64,000 nt of DNA from Sarcocystis neurona (GCA_000727475.1 KL647288.1:9736055-9800054); one strand, 5' to 3'. Positions 49,139 through 59,909 are shown, counted from the stretch's first letter. Made by a program: numbers and translations. The notes: generated by a model from the letters alone, not told the origin.

Positions 49139-49699
49139 AATACAGGGCCGCGTAGCTGTAAACGTTGTGTATGGGTACGAAGGTGTATAGATGGAAATGC
49201 AGCAGACGCCTTGGCAATCCCTCGTTGCAAGCGCAGTCAGGTGTGCGTGAGCGTGGGTACTGGTGGATAACGTGTATACGAATGTATCACAGCTTGGTCC
49301 TTGTCTGCATGTGGTTCATTTAGTCGTCCTTTCCCGCCTCTAGAGAAGGTGTTCGTGGCCGTGTACGCACGGTACGTGCCGTTGCTTTCCCGTAGAAGGG
49401 CGCAGACGTAAGGCGCACCTCCGCTGCCCAAATACATGTCTATATAGGTCTGTAATTCCACCAAAACATGTGTATCCATACACGTATGCATATTCGTATG
49501 CCCGAACAGAAAACCAGTGTTCAAAAGCTCATGTAGAGGCTTAGTCACCTGTCTGTATTTGTTGTATTTGAGTACTGATGTCAATAGGACATCAGGGTGT
49601 GACGAAATGGAGCCAAGGGAGGACCGAGGCAGGGAGACGCCGCAGAATGAGACTGTGTCAACTTTTCGTGTGAAGAGCATTCTCTATCCCTGCGTCCTC

Positions 49700-50655
49700 G
49701 CTTGAGCCGACGGCAGAAAGAGGAGAAGGACCAGCAGCAGCAGCAGCGCGTGGAACAGCCAAAGAGGGCGCAGCAAAACTACTGACTTGGCGACAGGGCT
49801 CAGCAGCAGTAGCGCCGCGTCGGGTAGGAGACGAAATCCGACGCAGAGAAGAAGCAGCAGCAGCTTTTGGAACAGCAGGATCAACAGCAGCTGCGCTATG
49901 ACGAATGACGCAGCAACGGCAGCAGCGCGGAAACGGCCAAAGGAGCTGCAGCACCGCCGACGTTCAGAGGGCGAGGAGGACAAGGAGCAGCAATAGCAAC
50001 AACGCATACGCATCGGAGCAGAAAGCAACAGAAGTAGCGACTAGGAATGGAGCGGATACAAAACAGCAACACCAGCGTTTTCGACTGAACGTGGGCCAGA
50101 AGTCGTCGGGGGATGAGATGGGCAGATCCAGCAGCACCTGCAGCAACAGCAGCAAAGCGCGGTAGATAAGAAGCAATGGCAGTTCGAGCGGATGGGACGG
50201 CAGCACCTGCAGCAATGCGAACAGAACCTGCGGCTTTTTCGCGATGGACTCTTGCTTTACGTACAGCAACAGCGTGCTCTACGGCGTTCACTGCAGCAGC
50301 TCCGCAGACAACGGCCGCGTCTCCAGTGGCCGCTGTAGGCGCACTGGAACACCCTTCAGCGGCAGCTTCACCAGGAACAACAGCAGAGCCAGCGACAGCG
50401 GCGGTAGCGGGCGCAACAGCGTGTCCGACAGGGTGCGCGGCTGCTGCAGCGGCAAACGGACGGAGTGAAGCAGATGAAGGAAGACGTTCGACTGATAGTA
50501 GATCTGTATATAGAGGAACTGAGCAACCCGGGGATTCATTCTCTGGATGCGGTGCCTCGTCTTCAGCTGCGAGATATTGTGGGATCGGTGCGGAACAGAG
50601 CGACCCATCCTCTGTGTGTTCTTTGCCTTCTTCGTCATCTGCTGCAACAGTATGC
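49700..50655 (+). repeat. Degenerate CAG-rich block with shifting Gln frames
   Basis: CAG/CAA-rich sequence in which successive pieces read as charged, Gln-rich helix in different frames: RRQKEEKDQQQQQRVEQ near 49715, EKKQQQLLEQQDQQQLRYDE near 49840, KRPKELQHRRRSEGEEDKEQ near 49935, and [20 protein letters not shown] near 50125. The Gln-coding pieces are broken by TAG or TGA, while an Ala/Ser frame stays open from 50176. This may be intron-split coding sequence, a decayed gene, or untranslated repeat. Confidence 0.6.
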
Positions 50656-53600
50656 GAGGGGCTTCCTGCTTCATCTTTGTTCACTCTTCCACGCTGCTCG
50701 GCTGTCCGAGCCCTCGTTGCGGTGCGGACGCACCAGGAACAGCAGTGGCAGAGCCGTCAGCCACAACAGCCCCAGCAGCTGCAACAAGGACTCCGCGAGG
50801 TGCAGACAACGCAGGAGCGAGAGCGGCAGCTGCAACGGGTCGAGCAGCAAGCGGTGGGGCGGCAGCGTCCTCGAGAGCAACGACAGGAAGAACGCCGCAG
50901 TAGCAGCAGCGAAGGCAGCAACAGAGGGCGAAGCAGCAGAACCGATGACACGTGGAGAAGCAGACTTTTGCGGGTGGGTGATAGCGGTGCAGGAAAGATT
51001 AGCCTCGGGCCAGAGCAAGCACAGACAACGCACAGAAGGAGGAAGGAATGGGACAGAGAAGACGTAGACGATCCCATTCTTACAGACTTCTCTTCACTCG
51101 AAGAAGAAGCGTTCCCCTATCCGCTGCCCTGCTGCAGCTTTTTCGAGCTTCTGCCTTCAGATGAACCGCCGCCCGTGGAGTGCCTACAGGGTCTACCACA
51201 GGGACTCCAGCAGGGGGTGCAGCTTTTCCGAGAGCTGCAGGAGCAGCCTGAACAGGACCAGCAGGACCGACAGCAGCAGCAACAAGCTCTGCAGCAACAG
51301 CAGTTGGTGGGAAGAGGAAATAAGATGGAAAGTGGGGTTTTGCTGCAGCTGCAGGAAGGCGAGGAACAGCATCCCGCAGGAGTCTCGCAAGCCCAACTTC
51401 TGGGGGAAGGGCAGCGGCCGCGACAAGAACAACACCAACGAATGCAGGAGGATATGCGGCAGCCGAGAGTGGAGTATGGGAAGGCAGATGCAGAACTGCA
51501 AAGGAAGAGGAAGCTGTATTTTACGCCTGCGTACACTACCGAAACCGACGTGTACAACCAGCTGCTGCAGCGGCATTTTGGAAAACAGGTAGGCGTACGC
51601 ACAAGGACACCTGTAGTGTGCCGATCCCTATATATATATATATATATACATCCACAAATTTGCATGTGTGTATAATATATGCGTATGTGTGAGTGCGCGA
51701 AACCGTAGAGTTCTGAAGTACAATGTTTATGCGTGTACATGTTTGTATATATATGTTTATTTGTAGATGTATATTTATGTGTATATATATATTTACTTAT
51801 ATATACTTATATATTTATATCTATATCTATATATATATATTTATTTATATATATACATATGATTTATTTATATGTATATATGTATGTATATATATATATA
51901 TTTATATTTATGTATTTATATATATATATATATTTATATATATATGTATATATTCATTTATTTATATATATATGTATACATATATGTATATTCAATGTAT
52001 GCCTGTGTTGTTGTTGTTTTGTGTATGTGTTTATGTCGGTGGGTGGGTCGTTAAATTGGTAAAACGTACATGAATGTCTGTATGTATGCATGTACGTATA
52101 TATGTGTATGTACCTATTGTGCGTGTATACGTGTACACACACCCCGCTACGGTGTGTGTCTATGGATACAAGTATGTGTATATAGTAAGTATGTGTACGC
52201 CTACTGGTTTGCAGACAATTGCGTCTTCACAGAGTAAAATATTAACTGTTACAAGTTTAAGTAGCCATTCGGCGGCGTCCGCGAGACTCCGTGAAGAGGG
52301 TACCGCGGTTCGTATCTCCAAATTTTGCGACGTGGGTACGTATGTATATGTATGTTATACACAGATATTTTTCTGTATAGAAATCGCGTATGAGTATATA
52401 TATTTGTGTATATATATATGTGCATGAGTATATGGGTATATATATGCTATACATACGTACTTGTCCGTATGTCTATAGGGGTGTAGATAGCCAGGCGCGC
52501 TTCGAGGTGCGGAAGGGTTCCCCCAGACCGTGTGCTTACGTCCGCTAGTAGCATGTGTGTATATGCGTATGTGCGTTGGACGTTTTACTGAAATGCGACT
52601 GCAAGAGACGGGAAGAAGTAACGTACCATTTCTCAGCTTGCCTCATCCCCGCGCCTCCGCATTCTAGACAATATGTGCTACATACGTTCACGGCTCCTTT
52701 CGCCCTGCGTGTAAATATACGTACGTGTATACACCCACATATATATATATATATATATGCGTAGACACCACCTCCCTGTGTGCCTGTGGGGGCTGAGTAC
52801 CTCCTGAGCTGCACCCGCAGTTAACGGCGCTTACGCGTCAATGTTTCAACTTGTGTGTCATTCACCTGCGGCTCACGTTTCGTCGCACACACATATGGGT
52901 AAGTGTAGAATGATACATCTACTTGAATTCGAGTATTTTTAGGTGTAGAGTACATGCGTGGGGCCGGCCCGCCTCCTAAACTGCACCGAGGGCTAACTAG
53001 CTCAGAGAAAAAGGGAAATGGGCTGTCTGTTCACCGAATGCGTCTGCAGGAAGAATCTCTTCGTTGCGCAAGGTCGGTTTCGAGTTCAGGGTGTCGCAGG
53101 AGTCGGTTCAGGCGCTGCTTGTTTCTTCTTCTTTCTCTGCTTCTTGCATGATGCTATTAGAACCGTAAGAAGTGCCGTGGGGGAGTCACAGCTAAGCAGG
53201 AGACGTGCGAGGCGCTGTTGGTCGCGTACCCGGAATACACAGAACGACTGGCTTCCACGAGTTCCACGTATAAATGCGTATACAACACAGCTCCACATGT
53301 GTATACATATATATGTATATATAAAGATAGATAGATGAGTATCTACGGGTAGATGTGCGTAGGTTTATATTACGAGAAAATTCGTACGTGCTGTGTAGGG
53401 AGGACGGTTAAGAAAGGGTCAGCATCTGGACTGCAGATGAAGATAAGCTTTCAACGCATTTCACGTCGATTATACACCCAGGATATCCCATAAGCGTGGA
53501 AGACTGAGGCGGGCCGCCAGTCGGTGAGGAGGCCGTTTTTCGCACGTGTAGGTGCCCGAGGAGGCAAGAACTCAAGGTACGGGCTGCAGCAGGACCGAGC

Positions 53601-53883
53601 GGCAGAAAAAAACTTTTGCGGTGCTGCTGCAGCGGAGGGGTAGTTGCTGTGCTGCTGGTGTGAAAACTCCCGCTCTTGCAACGAGAGCAACACGTTGCTG
53701 CTTACACTGGCGAGTGCGGCTCCGCGTAGCGACAGAGGGGTACCTGTTTTACCTGTTTCACAGTTGCAGGAGGGCAATAGACTCGCCGTTGCTGCGGGCC
53801 TTGACTTCACGCAGCTGTCTCTCCAGTTCAAACGTGTCTGCTGCAGCAGGATGGGGACAGTCGTTGTGTTAAATTTTCCCTAG
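50176..53883 (+). CDS. Gln-rich coiled-coil protein gene, multi-exon, model incomplete
   Basis: Supported pieces: the open frame ending at the donor ACAG|GTAGGC at 51588; exon 52215-52335 after a GTTTGCAG acceptor, phase 0 in and 1 out; possible exon from 52668 ([13 protein letters not shown]); and terminal exon 53764-53883 ([20 protein letters not shown] to TAG). From about 50690 the first frame is Gln/Arg/Glu-rich ([20 protein letters not shown]), later acidic ([19 protein letters not shown]), then Gln-rich again, ending [13 protein letters not shown]. Before 50655 another frame reads better: [20 protein letters not shown] and [20 protein letters not shown], ending at a possible GTATGC donor. 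So the true 5' half probably uses that frame, and a start near 49611 (MEPREDRGRETPQ) is possible. The link between 52335 and 53764 is unresolved. I do not recognise the family. Confidence 0.45.
51725..51995. repeat. AT-rich TATA/TTTA tract
   Basis: About 270 bp of nearly pure A/T built from TATATA, TATTTA and TATGTATA units, inside an intron of the Gln-rich gene. It is the longest such tract in the window. Confidence 0.9.
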
Positions 53884-53895
53884 AATCTGCTGCCG

Positions 53896-54050
53896 TGCTC
53901 CTCCTGCTTGCTGCTGCTTGCTGCTGCTGCTTGCTGCTGCTGCTTGCTGCTGCTGCTGCTTGCTGCTGCTACTGCTTGCTGCTGCCACTGCTTGCTGCTG
54001 CCACTGCTTGCTGCTGCCACTGCTTGCTGCTGCTGCATGCTGCTGCTTTG
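53896..54050 (+). repeat. TGC/CTG triplet tract
   Basis: Runs of CTGCTGCTTGCTG and CTGCTGCCACTGCTTG units. The strand orientation is the reverse of the CAG-sense rule seen in the genes here. Open frames through it would be poly-Leu, poly-Cys or poly-Ala. It directly precedes a good TCTGCAG acceptor at 54063, so it is more likely the pyrimidine-rich end of an intron than coding. Confidence 0.8.
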
Positions 54051-54063
54051 CCGACGTCTGCAG

Positions 54064-55123
54064 AAGACGGCGCGCCGTGGGGAAGAGGATCGGCTGCCAG
54101 CAGCTCTTGGTCGTGAGTATTTGAATTTTCAACCGCCACCGGCTTTCGAGCCCACGGAGCTGCGTCCGCAGACCTTTCGCGAACGCGTGTCTGCCATCAG
54201 AAGAGATATCGAATCGCTCTGCATCCCGCCTCCCCCCCACCGATGTCCGCTGCGCTTTTCGAAGTTCATTTTGCATGCGCAGCGACTCACTGCTGCGCTG
54301 GCTGCCGCATATCCACGGCCTGTTGCCGGTAGGAGTGCTCGAGCCTTTGATGCTGATGCGGCTGCTGGGATAGCACTCCATTCCAACTCGTCTGGTTCTA
54401 CTGCTGCTGCAACAAATACAGCGGCCACTTGTATGGTTGCTGCTGTAGGGTGGACTGCTGATTCCTCTGCTGCGGCGGCTACACAGCGAACTGGTGGTTC
54501 TTCAACTGTACCTGTCTTTTCTGCTGCACCAGACGCAAGTCGTCCTGGTCGCGCAGCTGGGTTGGCAGTTGACGACGTCTCATCTTCTGCGGCTGCTGCT
54601 GTTAGTACCGAGGCGTCGTGTGCAGTAAACGGTGGTGCTGGGGAGACGGCGTGTAGGGCAGAAGATGCTGCATTAGTGGCAGAGGGCTCATGCGCTGCTG
54701 CCGTGGTTGCTGGAGCTGCCGACTTGCGCCCCACGTCTTGTGCGTGTGTCGTTGCTGGCGATGGGCGAGGCAGTCGTCGAGAAACAAGGGCAGGAGACAC
54801 CGTGGCTGCAGCCAGTGGCGACAGGGCTTCTTCTGGTGACGTGCAAAAACAACAGAGAGAAAACACTCCTGGTGAGGAGTCCACGTCCTCCCACACAAAC
54901 AATGCAAATCAATGAAATGCCAGCCAGTTTTTTGTCTGCATGCGTTGAGTCGCGAAGACGGCAAAGGTCACAGACCGTTTATACCACGCAAAGACATATG
55001 CGGTGCGCTTCTTGCTGCACCCGTCCTTCTGGGGGAAGAAACATTCGAAGATATGTAGTACGAACTTTGAAGGGATCTGGTTCCCCTGGCAAATACGTAG
55101 GGGACTTGTACACGTGCGGACAG
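54064..55123 (+). CDS. Probable 5' exons of the SNAPc3 gene
   Basis: Exons 54064-54871 and 54974-55123 join at phase 1. The first starts after CGTCTGCAG and is well ordered for about 80 residues (GREYLNFQPPPAFEPTELRP, FRERVSAIRRDIESLCIPP), then Ala/Ser/Thr-rich, ending VQKQQRENTP at a GTGAGG donor. The second reads LYHAKTYAVRFLLHPSFWGK and NFEGIWFPWQIRRGLVHV, ending at ACAG|GTAAAG. They lie just upstream of the SNAPc3 core on the same strand with no stop-and-start signal between. The junction to the exon at 55344 needs phase 0, whereas this frame leaves phase 1, so one exon is missing or one boundary is wrong. A separate gene is the alternative. Confidence 0.5.
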
Positions 55124-55343
55124 GTAAAGTGCTTAACATATAGGTGGACTGACATGTATGCGTGCTGACACGCGTGCTCACAGGTGCAGCAACCGTGGTT
55201 TTAAAGTCGTGTGTACTGCCACGCGCGGGAGTGAAGGCGTTTTTAGGCTGATTTATTTAATGCGCTCGCTACTTTAGCTCACTTCCATTTGCTTCCACCG
55301 GTTACGTATGTCTGTGTGCATGTGCGTGTGACCGTGCGCGCAG

Positions 55344-57803
55344 GGGGAGAGCTGGTATCAGGTGTATTTGCTTTTTAAGAATAGGGGTCTCCTGGACGTA
55401 GTTGCGTGTGTATACATGCACATGAACCCTGCATGCGTGTTCTGCTGCCGTTGGACAGGTGGTCGTGCACGTCAATACGCAGCTGCGTCTGCGATTGCTC
55501 TGCAGATGCTCTGGTATTTGTGTGTCATGAGGCACGTGGGACAACGTGTGACGGTTGTACTTATTTTTTTATGTGGCTGCGACCGGTGTTCAACAGGAGC
55601 TTGTCACGCGCCGTCAACTAAGCAGTACCAGGTCGAATCAGCTGGTGGAAGGGTAGCTCCTAGTGGAGAGGGAGGTTCTTTTTGTGCCGCTGCACTGCGG
55701 GCTGTTGCCGACTATTTCGGTTTTTTTGCTGTTGCGGGACTTCGAGCACCCTCCCTGGACGAAGCGGTGGCATGCTGTGTGGCTGAGGAGCTGCGTGGGT
55801 GGCCGGAATTTCTTGACCCGAGCACAATGAAAATTCTCAAGGATGTGCTTGCACACAGCAAAGCCCGCCGCTTTAATCGCTTCCCGTGCAGACTCGCGTG
55901 GCCTCCTATTCCGCCTCTCTGTACTTACAGCGAGAGTAACTTGAGGTGTTCGATGCGACAGCTTGTGAGTCTGAAGACGTATAGCCTTGTACAAGATTAT
56001 TATCGCACCCGCTTCCATCGGCAGACCAGCATCCACAATTTTGCTGTGGATCAACATGGTATAGAGCAGCGGAAACTTGCTGCAGCAGAAGCGCGGTGCC
56101 GCCAACGACACAAGACTGCATCAACGAACGAAACGCAGCGGGAACAACAGCAGCTGCATACAGCGGGTGAGGTCAGTCAAAGCCGGCAGAATGAAACACT
56201 GCCGCAGAAGAAGCAGGACAGGTGGTGGACAGAGGGAAAAGAAGAGAGACACGCGCAGTGGTCCACCAATCACCACTTGCAATCTCCGCATCTTTCACGT
56301 GCTGGCAAAGAACACTTGCACTTAGTGCCGCAGCAGCAGCAGCAACAGCAGGAGGGGCATGATCAGCACCAAGAACAGGCGAACTCTGCATATGGAGAGA
56401 GTACCGCTGGCCAGGGTATTGAATATTCGGATTTTAGTGTTTCCTTTTCTGCACCGAGTTTTATCTTTGACAGGTGCGCTTCAAGTCGAACATCTCCGCA
56501 GAGCGAATTAGATTTTTTTCGTCGTGTATCTCACGACGAGGCAATAATATCTGTTGCCTTCTACCATGCTGCACGTGGCACGAAACTTGCTGTCTTCGAT
56601 GTCCTGTCTACACAGACGCTGCTCGATGTACGAACAGCTTTCCTCGGCTGTTGCGAGGCTGAGTCAGAGCCGGGCATTCCCGTCTTTCCAGGTAGTTGCT
56701 TCCTCATCGACGGGATTCTTTATCCTGACACATCGCATGAATCTAGCGGTCCTGAGTATGCAGAAACAATTGCTGAACACCTCAGTGGGTCGGGAAAACT
56801 AGCTAAGAAAAGGCGAATTCCTTCTTCTGTTGCCGTCACGGCAGTATCGGGTGACCCTACAGGATCTGGAGCCTTTGGGCGCAAAGCTGCAGGTGGAGGA
56901 GAACTGCGCATCATCCCTCCACGAAGAAGACTCGACGGCAGCGTCAGAGTTGCACGTCCAGCTCTTCCTCAACGTAGCAGCGTCTCCAGCGGTATGCAGG
57001 AGAAACAGCAGCAGGAAGAGAGCTGCACGTATGTTCCCAGCAGTAATCCTGCGAAGGTCAGCAGGACTAGAAGAGAGAGCAGGAGCAGCAGAGTCACTTT
57101 ACTAGAAGTCACGAGGGACAAAGGAGCGGGAGTGATTGAGAATAATAAAGCAGCGACGGCGTTGAGCACCGGAGGAGCATGGGATGAGCAGCGTTCTTTG
57201 GGTCCCTCCTCTACCTATGCAGCGGTTGATGATGCATTTGGTGAGGAGCTACACGATGATGAAGAGGGGAACGACTGGATCACAATTCCTCAACATAAGG
57301 CGGTTCTGAATGATATGCAGCTGCCACTACGTTCACTGGAGTGCTTCGTACACCAAGGCACGTGTGAGCATAGAGTGATTTTCTGGAACATTCGTCAATT
57401 TGACCCAAAGCGAGATTGCTGTTATGTTGCGGCGTACCCAATCAGAACGTATAAACCTTCTTCAAAAGCAGTGACTTGCCAGGCTTGTGACGAGCATCTC
57501 GCTTGTAAGGGCGTGCTCAACAGCATTTTATGCTCTGTGCACAACCCCACGTACTTATGCGAAAATTGTTACTCTGTTCTTTTCGGCGGCGCTACTGGAA
57601 GAAACCTCAAGAAGCCAACGAATGCGTTGGGCTACCGCGGTGGTGGAAAAGCTCCGTTCGTAACCCTAGTTCACCGGGAGAAAGGAACAACCGGAGGGAG
57701 AGATCTCGACGTTAACACTGACACTGACGGGGACGCAGCTGAGGAAGAGGGAAATGATGACCCCGACCCGTTCGCCCTGCACTTCGACGTATACGACGGA
57801 TAG
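55344..57803 (+). CDS. SNAPC3: snRNA-activating protein complex subunit 3 (SNAP50-like), core exon
   Basis: Open from a GCGCGCAG acceptor at 55343 to TAG at 57803, about 819 residues; the start codon lies upstream. SNAPc binds the proximal sequence element of small nuclear RNA promoters for Pol II and Pol III. Family features in order: near residue 417 KLAVFDVLSTQTLLDVRTAF and SCFLIDGILYPDTS, matching the FeVLgsQtL..LrD and FfieG.fYnD blocks; near 670 CEHRVIFWNIRQFDP, matching the HQG.CEH...i.diR block; and the C-terminal zinc-binding part with Cys pairs at about 712/715 and 739/742 (CQACD, CENCY). Human SNAPC3 is about 411 residues; the excess here is Gln/Arg-rich inserts between residues 240 and 360 and Ser/Arg-rich inserts between 480 and 640. 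Small in-frame introns in the first 100 residues remain possible. The tail is acidic. Confidence 0.85.
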   Translation, partial: GESWYQVYLLFKNRGLLDVVACVYMHMNPACVFCCRWTGGRARQYAAASAIALQMLWYLCVMRHVGQRVTVVLIFLCGCDRCSTGACHAPSTKQYQVESAGGRVAPSGEGGSFCAAALRAVADYFGFFAVAGLRAPSLDEAVACCVAEELRGWPEFLDPSTMKILKDVLAHSKARRFNRFPCRLAWPPIPPLCTYSESNLRCSMRQLVSLKTYSLVQDYYRTRFHRQTSIHNFAVDQHGIEQRKLAAAEARCRQRHKTASTNETQREQQQLHTAGEVSQSRQNETLPQKKQDRWWTEGKEERHAQWSTNHHLQSPHLSRAGKEHLHLVPQQQQQQQEGHDQHQEQANSAYGESTAGQGIEYSDFSVSFSAPSFIFDRCASSRTSPQSELDFFRRVSHDEAIISVAFYHAARGTKLAVFDVLSTQTLLDVRTAFLGCCEAESEPGIPVFPGSCFLIDGILYPDTSHESSGPEYAETIAEHLSGSGKLAKKRRIPSSVAVTAVSGDPTGSGAFGRKAAGGGELRIIPPRRRLDGSVRVARPALPQRSSVSSGMQEKQQQEESCTYVPSSNPAKVSRTRRESRSSRVTLLEVTRDKGAGVIENNKAATALSTGGAWDEQRSLGPSSTYAAVDDAFGEELHDDEEGNDWITIPQHKAVLNDMQLPLRSLECFVHQGTCEHRVIFWNIRQFDPKRDCCYVAAYPIRTYKPSSKAVTCQACDEHLACKGVLNSILCSVHNPTYLCENCYSVLFGGATGRNLKKPTNALGYRGGGKAPFVTLVHREKGTTGGRDLDVNTDTDGDAAEEEGNDDPDPFALHFDVYDG

Positions 57804-58625
57804 AGAGCTGGACAAGCGCGGAATTGCTGCGGACAAGCATCTTAAGAGACCTGAATGAATCAGCTGCATACGTTACCACTGCGGATGGGAGGTGAATAGC
57901 TTTCATGCTTGTGGGAATACGCTTGGTATAGCAAAAATGAATGGGATGGATTCCACAGCGCGGCTGGGACAGGGGCGTTGTTTGGTACGAGAATAAAACT
58001 TGCGTTGTCACCTCTGACTGACACCAAGCGTACACAGAACGAAGTGTAGGGATCCGACGATGTTATAGAGCCCGAGCGGCCTACCAGTGGTTATGCGCGT
58101 CCGCTTGTCCTCCCAGTCCATCACGGGTGTCGCCTCTTCAGGGAACAACAGAAAGATGCGGACGGGAGAGGAGACTCGAACGTGCAGTACCTCTCTTTTG
58201 TGTGTTAAGTTCAAAGAGAACTCTGCAGCACGAGACTGTAGAGCGCATGAAAGGTTACGTGTTCTTGATGCGGCGGAAGGGAATTGTATCGGTCAGTGGG
58301 AGGTCTACACGCAGTGGTGGTGCACAATTGTCTGCCTAACGGGAATCGATAACTTTGCGAATTGTAGCAATACTCGCCAGCACGCCTCTTCCGTGGAAGC
58401 ATAAGACGGTGAAAAAACCCTACACGAAGGTAAGAAAAAGAGGTGCTGGAGTTTTCTGACGGGGCAAAATTTGTAGAAAAACACATTTAAACGACTAGCC
58501 TTCACGCGGAAATAAGCCATTGGGTAAATGTTGTGCACTGTTAAGGCGACAGGCAACAGAACCACTTGAACACGTCGGCTGTGGCGGTGGTACGTGCGTG
58601 TCTGTGTAATGTCGTGTAGGTGCTC

Positions 58626-58695
<70 letters not shown>

Positions 58696-59166
58696 GCCTG
58701 TCTGTGTGTCTGTGTGTGTGACATTGCTGCTTCATGGCGTAGAAGCCTGGCAGTCCTGCAGGAGACGTTAAGAGCTTTTACGAATGTGACTGCGTACTGG
58801 CAGCTTGGAAACGCTCGCAAGTGATGAAATACTTTCGGGTTATATGCCTCCCCCCTCTCCTCTCTTGTGGGTCATTATTATCTGATACGCCGATACGGCA
58901 CGTGTTCAACAAACGAATCCTATTACATGCACAGCCTCTGTCACAGACGTCTGGTAGCGAAGGCGCGCACAAGCCCACATATAGAAGTGAAAATATATAT
59001 ATATATATATATAGATATGCGGACATACATGTAGGTAGTGACATGTAAAGTGTCAGTTTGCGGTATGCCCTCTGCAGACGTCTTGAATATGAGTACACGT
59101 ACTGATGCACGCTCCACTACCACGACCGTGATCTCCAACTCCAATATACCAATGGATGATTAGTAC
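57804..59166. other. Gap with a microsatellite and one possible short exon
   Basis: Follows the SNAPc3 stop codon. On the minus strand, 58085-58121 starts at ATG and reads MDWEDKRTRITT, ending at ACTG|GTAGGC; the frame is open further upstream (RIFLLFPEEATPVMDWED), so it may be internal. A TA microsatellite lies near 58992-59016. No other exon was recognised. Confidence 0.35.
58628..58714. repeat. TG then TCTG compound microsatellite
   Basis: About 18 TG units followed by about nine TCTG units, slightly interrupted at the end. Open frames through it on the minus strand (poly-HT, DRQT) are artefacts of the repeat. Confidence 0.95.
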
Positions 59167-59331
59167 TCAAGCGTGCCAGAGTGGGAGTTGAAGCACCTGG
59201 GACGAACAACCTTTTTGCTGCTCAAGCTTTGTTTTGTCTCCAACGAGATACGAAGGGTCCATTCGAAAATTGACTGCGTGGACAACTACCAGTTCCCCGT
59301 AGGGATATATCCACGAGGTACACCTCCTCAG
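59167..59331 (-). CDS. 3'-terminal exon of an unrecognised gene
   Basis: A 54-residue piece ending in TGA reads as ordered protein (SWIYPYGELVVVHAVNFRMD, then SYLVGDKTKLEQQKG and LQLPLWHA). An in-frame TAA lies just upstream of 59331, so it must begin after an acceptor near 59320-59331 (phase 0 or 2). It may be the second exon of the gene at 59583-59909, but no consensus donor there has a matching phase. Confidence 0.45.
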   Translation of the reverse strand: MRRCTSWIYPYGELVVVHAVNFRMDPSYLVGDKTKLEQQKGCSSQVLQLPLWHA

Positions 59332-59582
59332 CTTGGAGCGCGTGTGGACCGTTTAGGCTTTCTCTGCCCACCTCTCTCAGTATACAGATACTGTTTCGGC
59401 TCTGTAATACGGCGGTTTCATGAATCAACAGTTTTTCCGTGAAATTGAAGAGTTCTTGCGAGTTGAGTTGAAGCGTGTCTGCGCTGCATTGTTGGATGGA
59501 GACTGCACGAATTGAGCTGGCGTGCTCGAATAGGATTGCTTTGCGAAAAAAGCCGGACGTGCCTACCATACTACTGCGCCGA

Positions 59583-59909
59583 TCATAAGCTCGCCTCTTC
59601 AACAGCAAGTGTCGGCGCACCCCGTTGAGCCACACCGTGGCCCGGAAAATTAGTTGCAACTTTACTATAAGACCATTCATAAAGTGTACTGACGCTGATG
59701 TACATATTGCCGACTGAGCATCTTTTTACAGTTGAAAGCGTCCGGTGGACTAGCTTAATCAAATTCTTTGCAGCTACTCTACGGCACGACGGTTCTGACC
59801 AAGATTCAGCGCTGACGTTGTACGGGTTTTTGATGTGCTCCTCCACCTCGTAATATAAACATGTCGCCACGGTTTTAAAAGGAAACTGGACGTCCTCTGC
59901 TGATGCCAC
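59583..59909 (-). CDS. Small hypothetical protein, first or only exon
   Basis: ATG to TGA gives 108 residues with well-mixed composition: MASAEDVQFPFKTVATCLYY, then VEEHIKNPYNVSAESWSEP, AKNLIKLVHRTLSTVKRC and MYISVSTLYEWSYSKVATNF. The start and mid-section look like one alpha/beta domain. A GTAAAG donor after LYEWSY is an alternative exon end. No family recognised. Confidence 0.5.
   Translation of the reverse strand: MASAEDVQFPFKTVATCLYYEVEEHIKNPYNVSAESWSEPSCRRVAAKNLIKLVHRTLSTVKRCSVGNMYISVSTLYEWSYSKVATNFPGHGVAQRGAPTLAVEEASL

Larger units (their letters stand above)
45818..49610. other. Upstream of eL30, degenerate CAG block then gene-poor stretch
   Basis: At about 46150-46460 the + strand carries degenerate CAG triplets with in-frame TAGs, in a position that should be the eL30 promoter. 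From 47480 to 48160 several + strand pieces look coding-like: GPQIAVHLFLKHVALFADLY ending 47669, a signal-like ORF at 47693-47953, and MKERLSGRVKRVKVELTLYG near 48040-48100. I could not phase them into one model. On the minus strand near 49520-49610, HPDVLLTSVLKYNKYRQ ends at a GTGACT donor. The rest shows nothing supported. Confidence 0.3.

Noticed and set aside
54129..54902. 257-codon minus-strand open frame opposite the SNAPc3 5' exon
   Set aside because: The + strand reading has ordered segments, splice sites and agrees with the SNAPc3 gene direction; the antisense frame is Ala/Val-rich repeat.
58305..58820. Minus-strand open frame through the TG/TCTG microsatellite
   Set aside because: The open length comes from repeat translation (HT and DRQT repeats).
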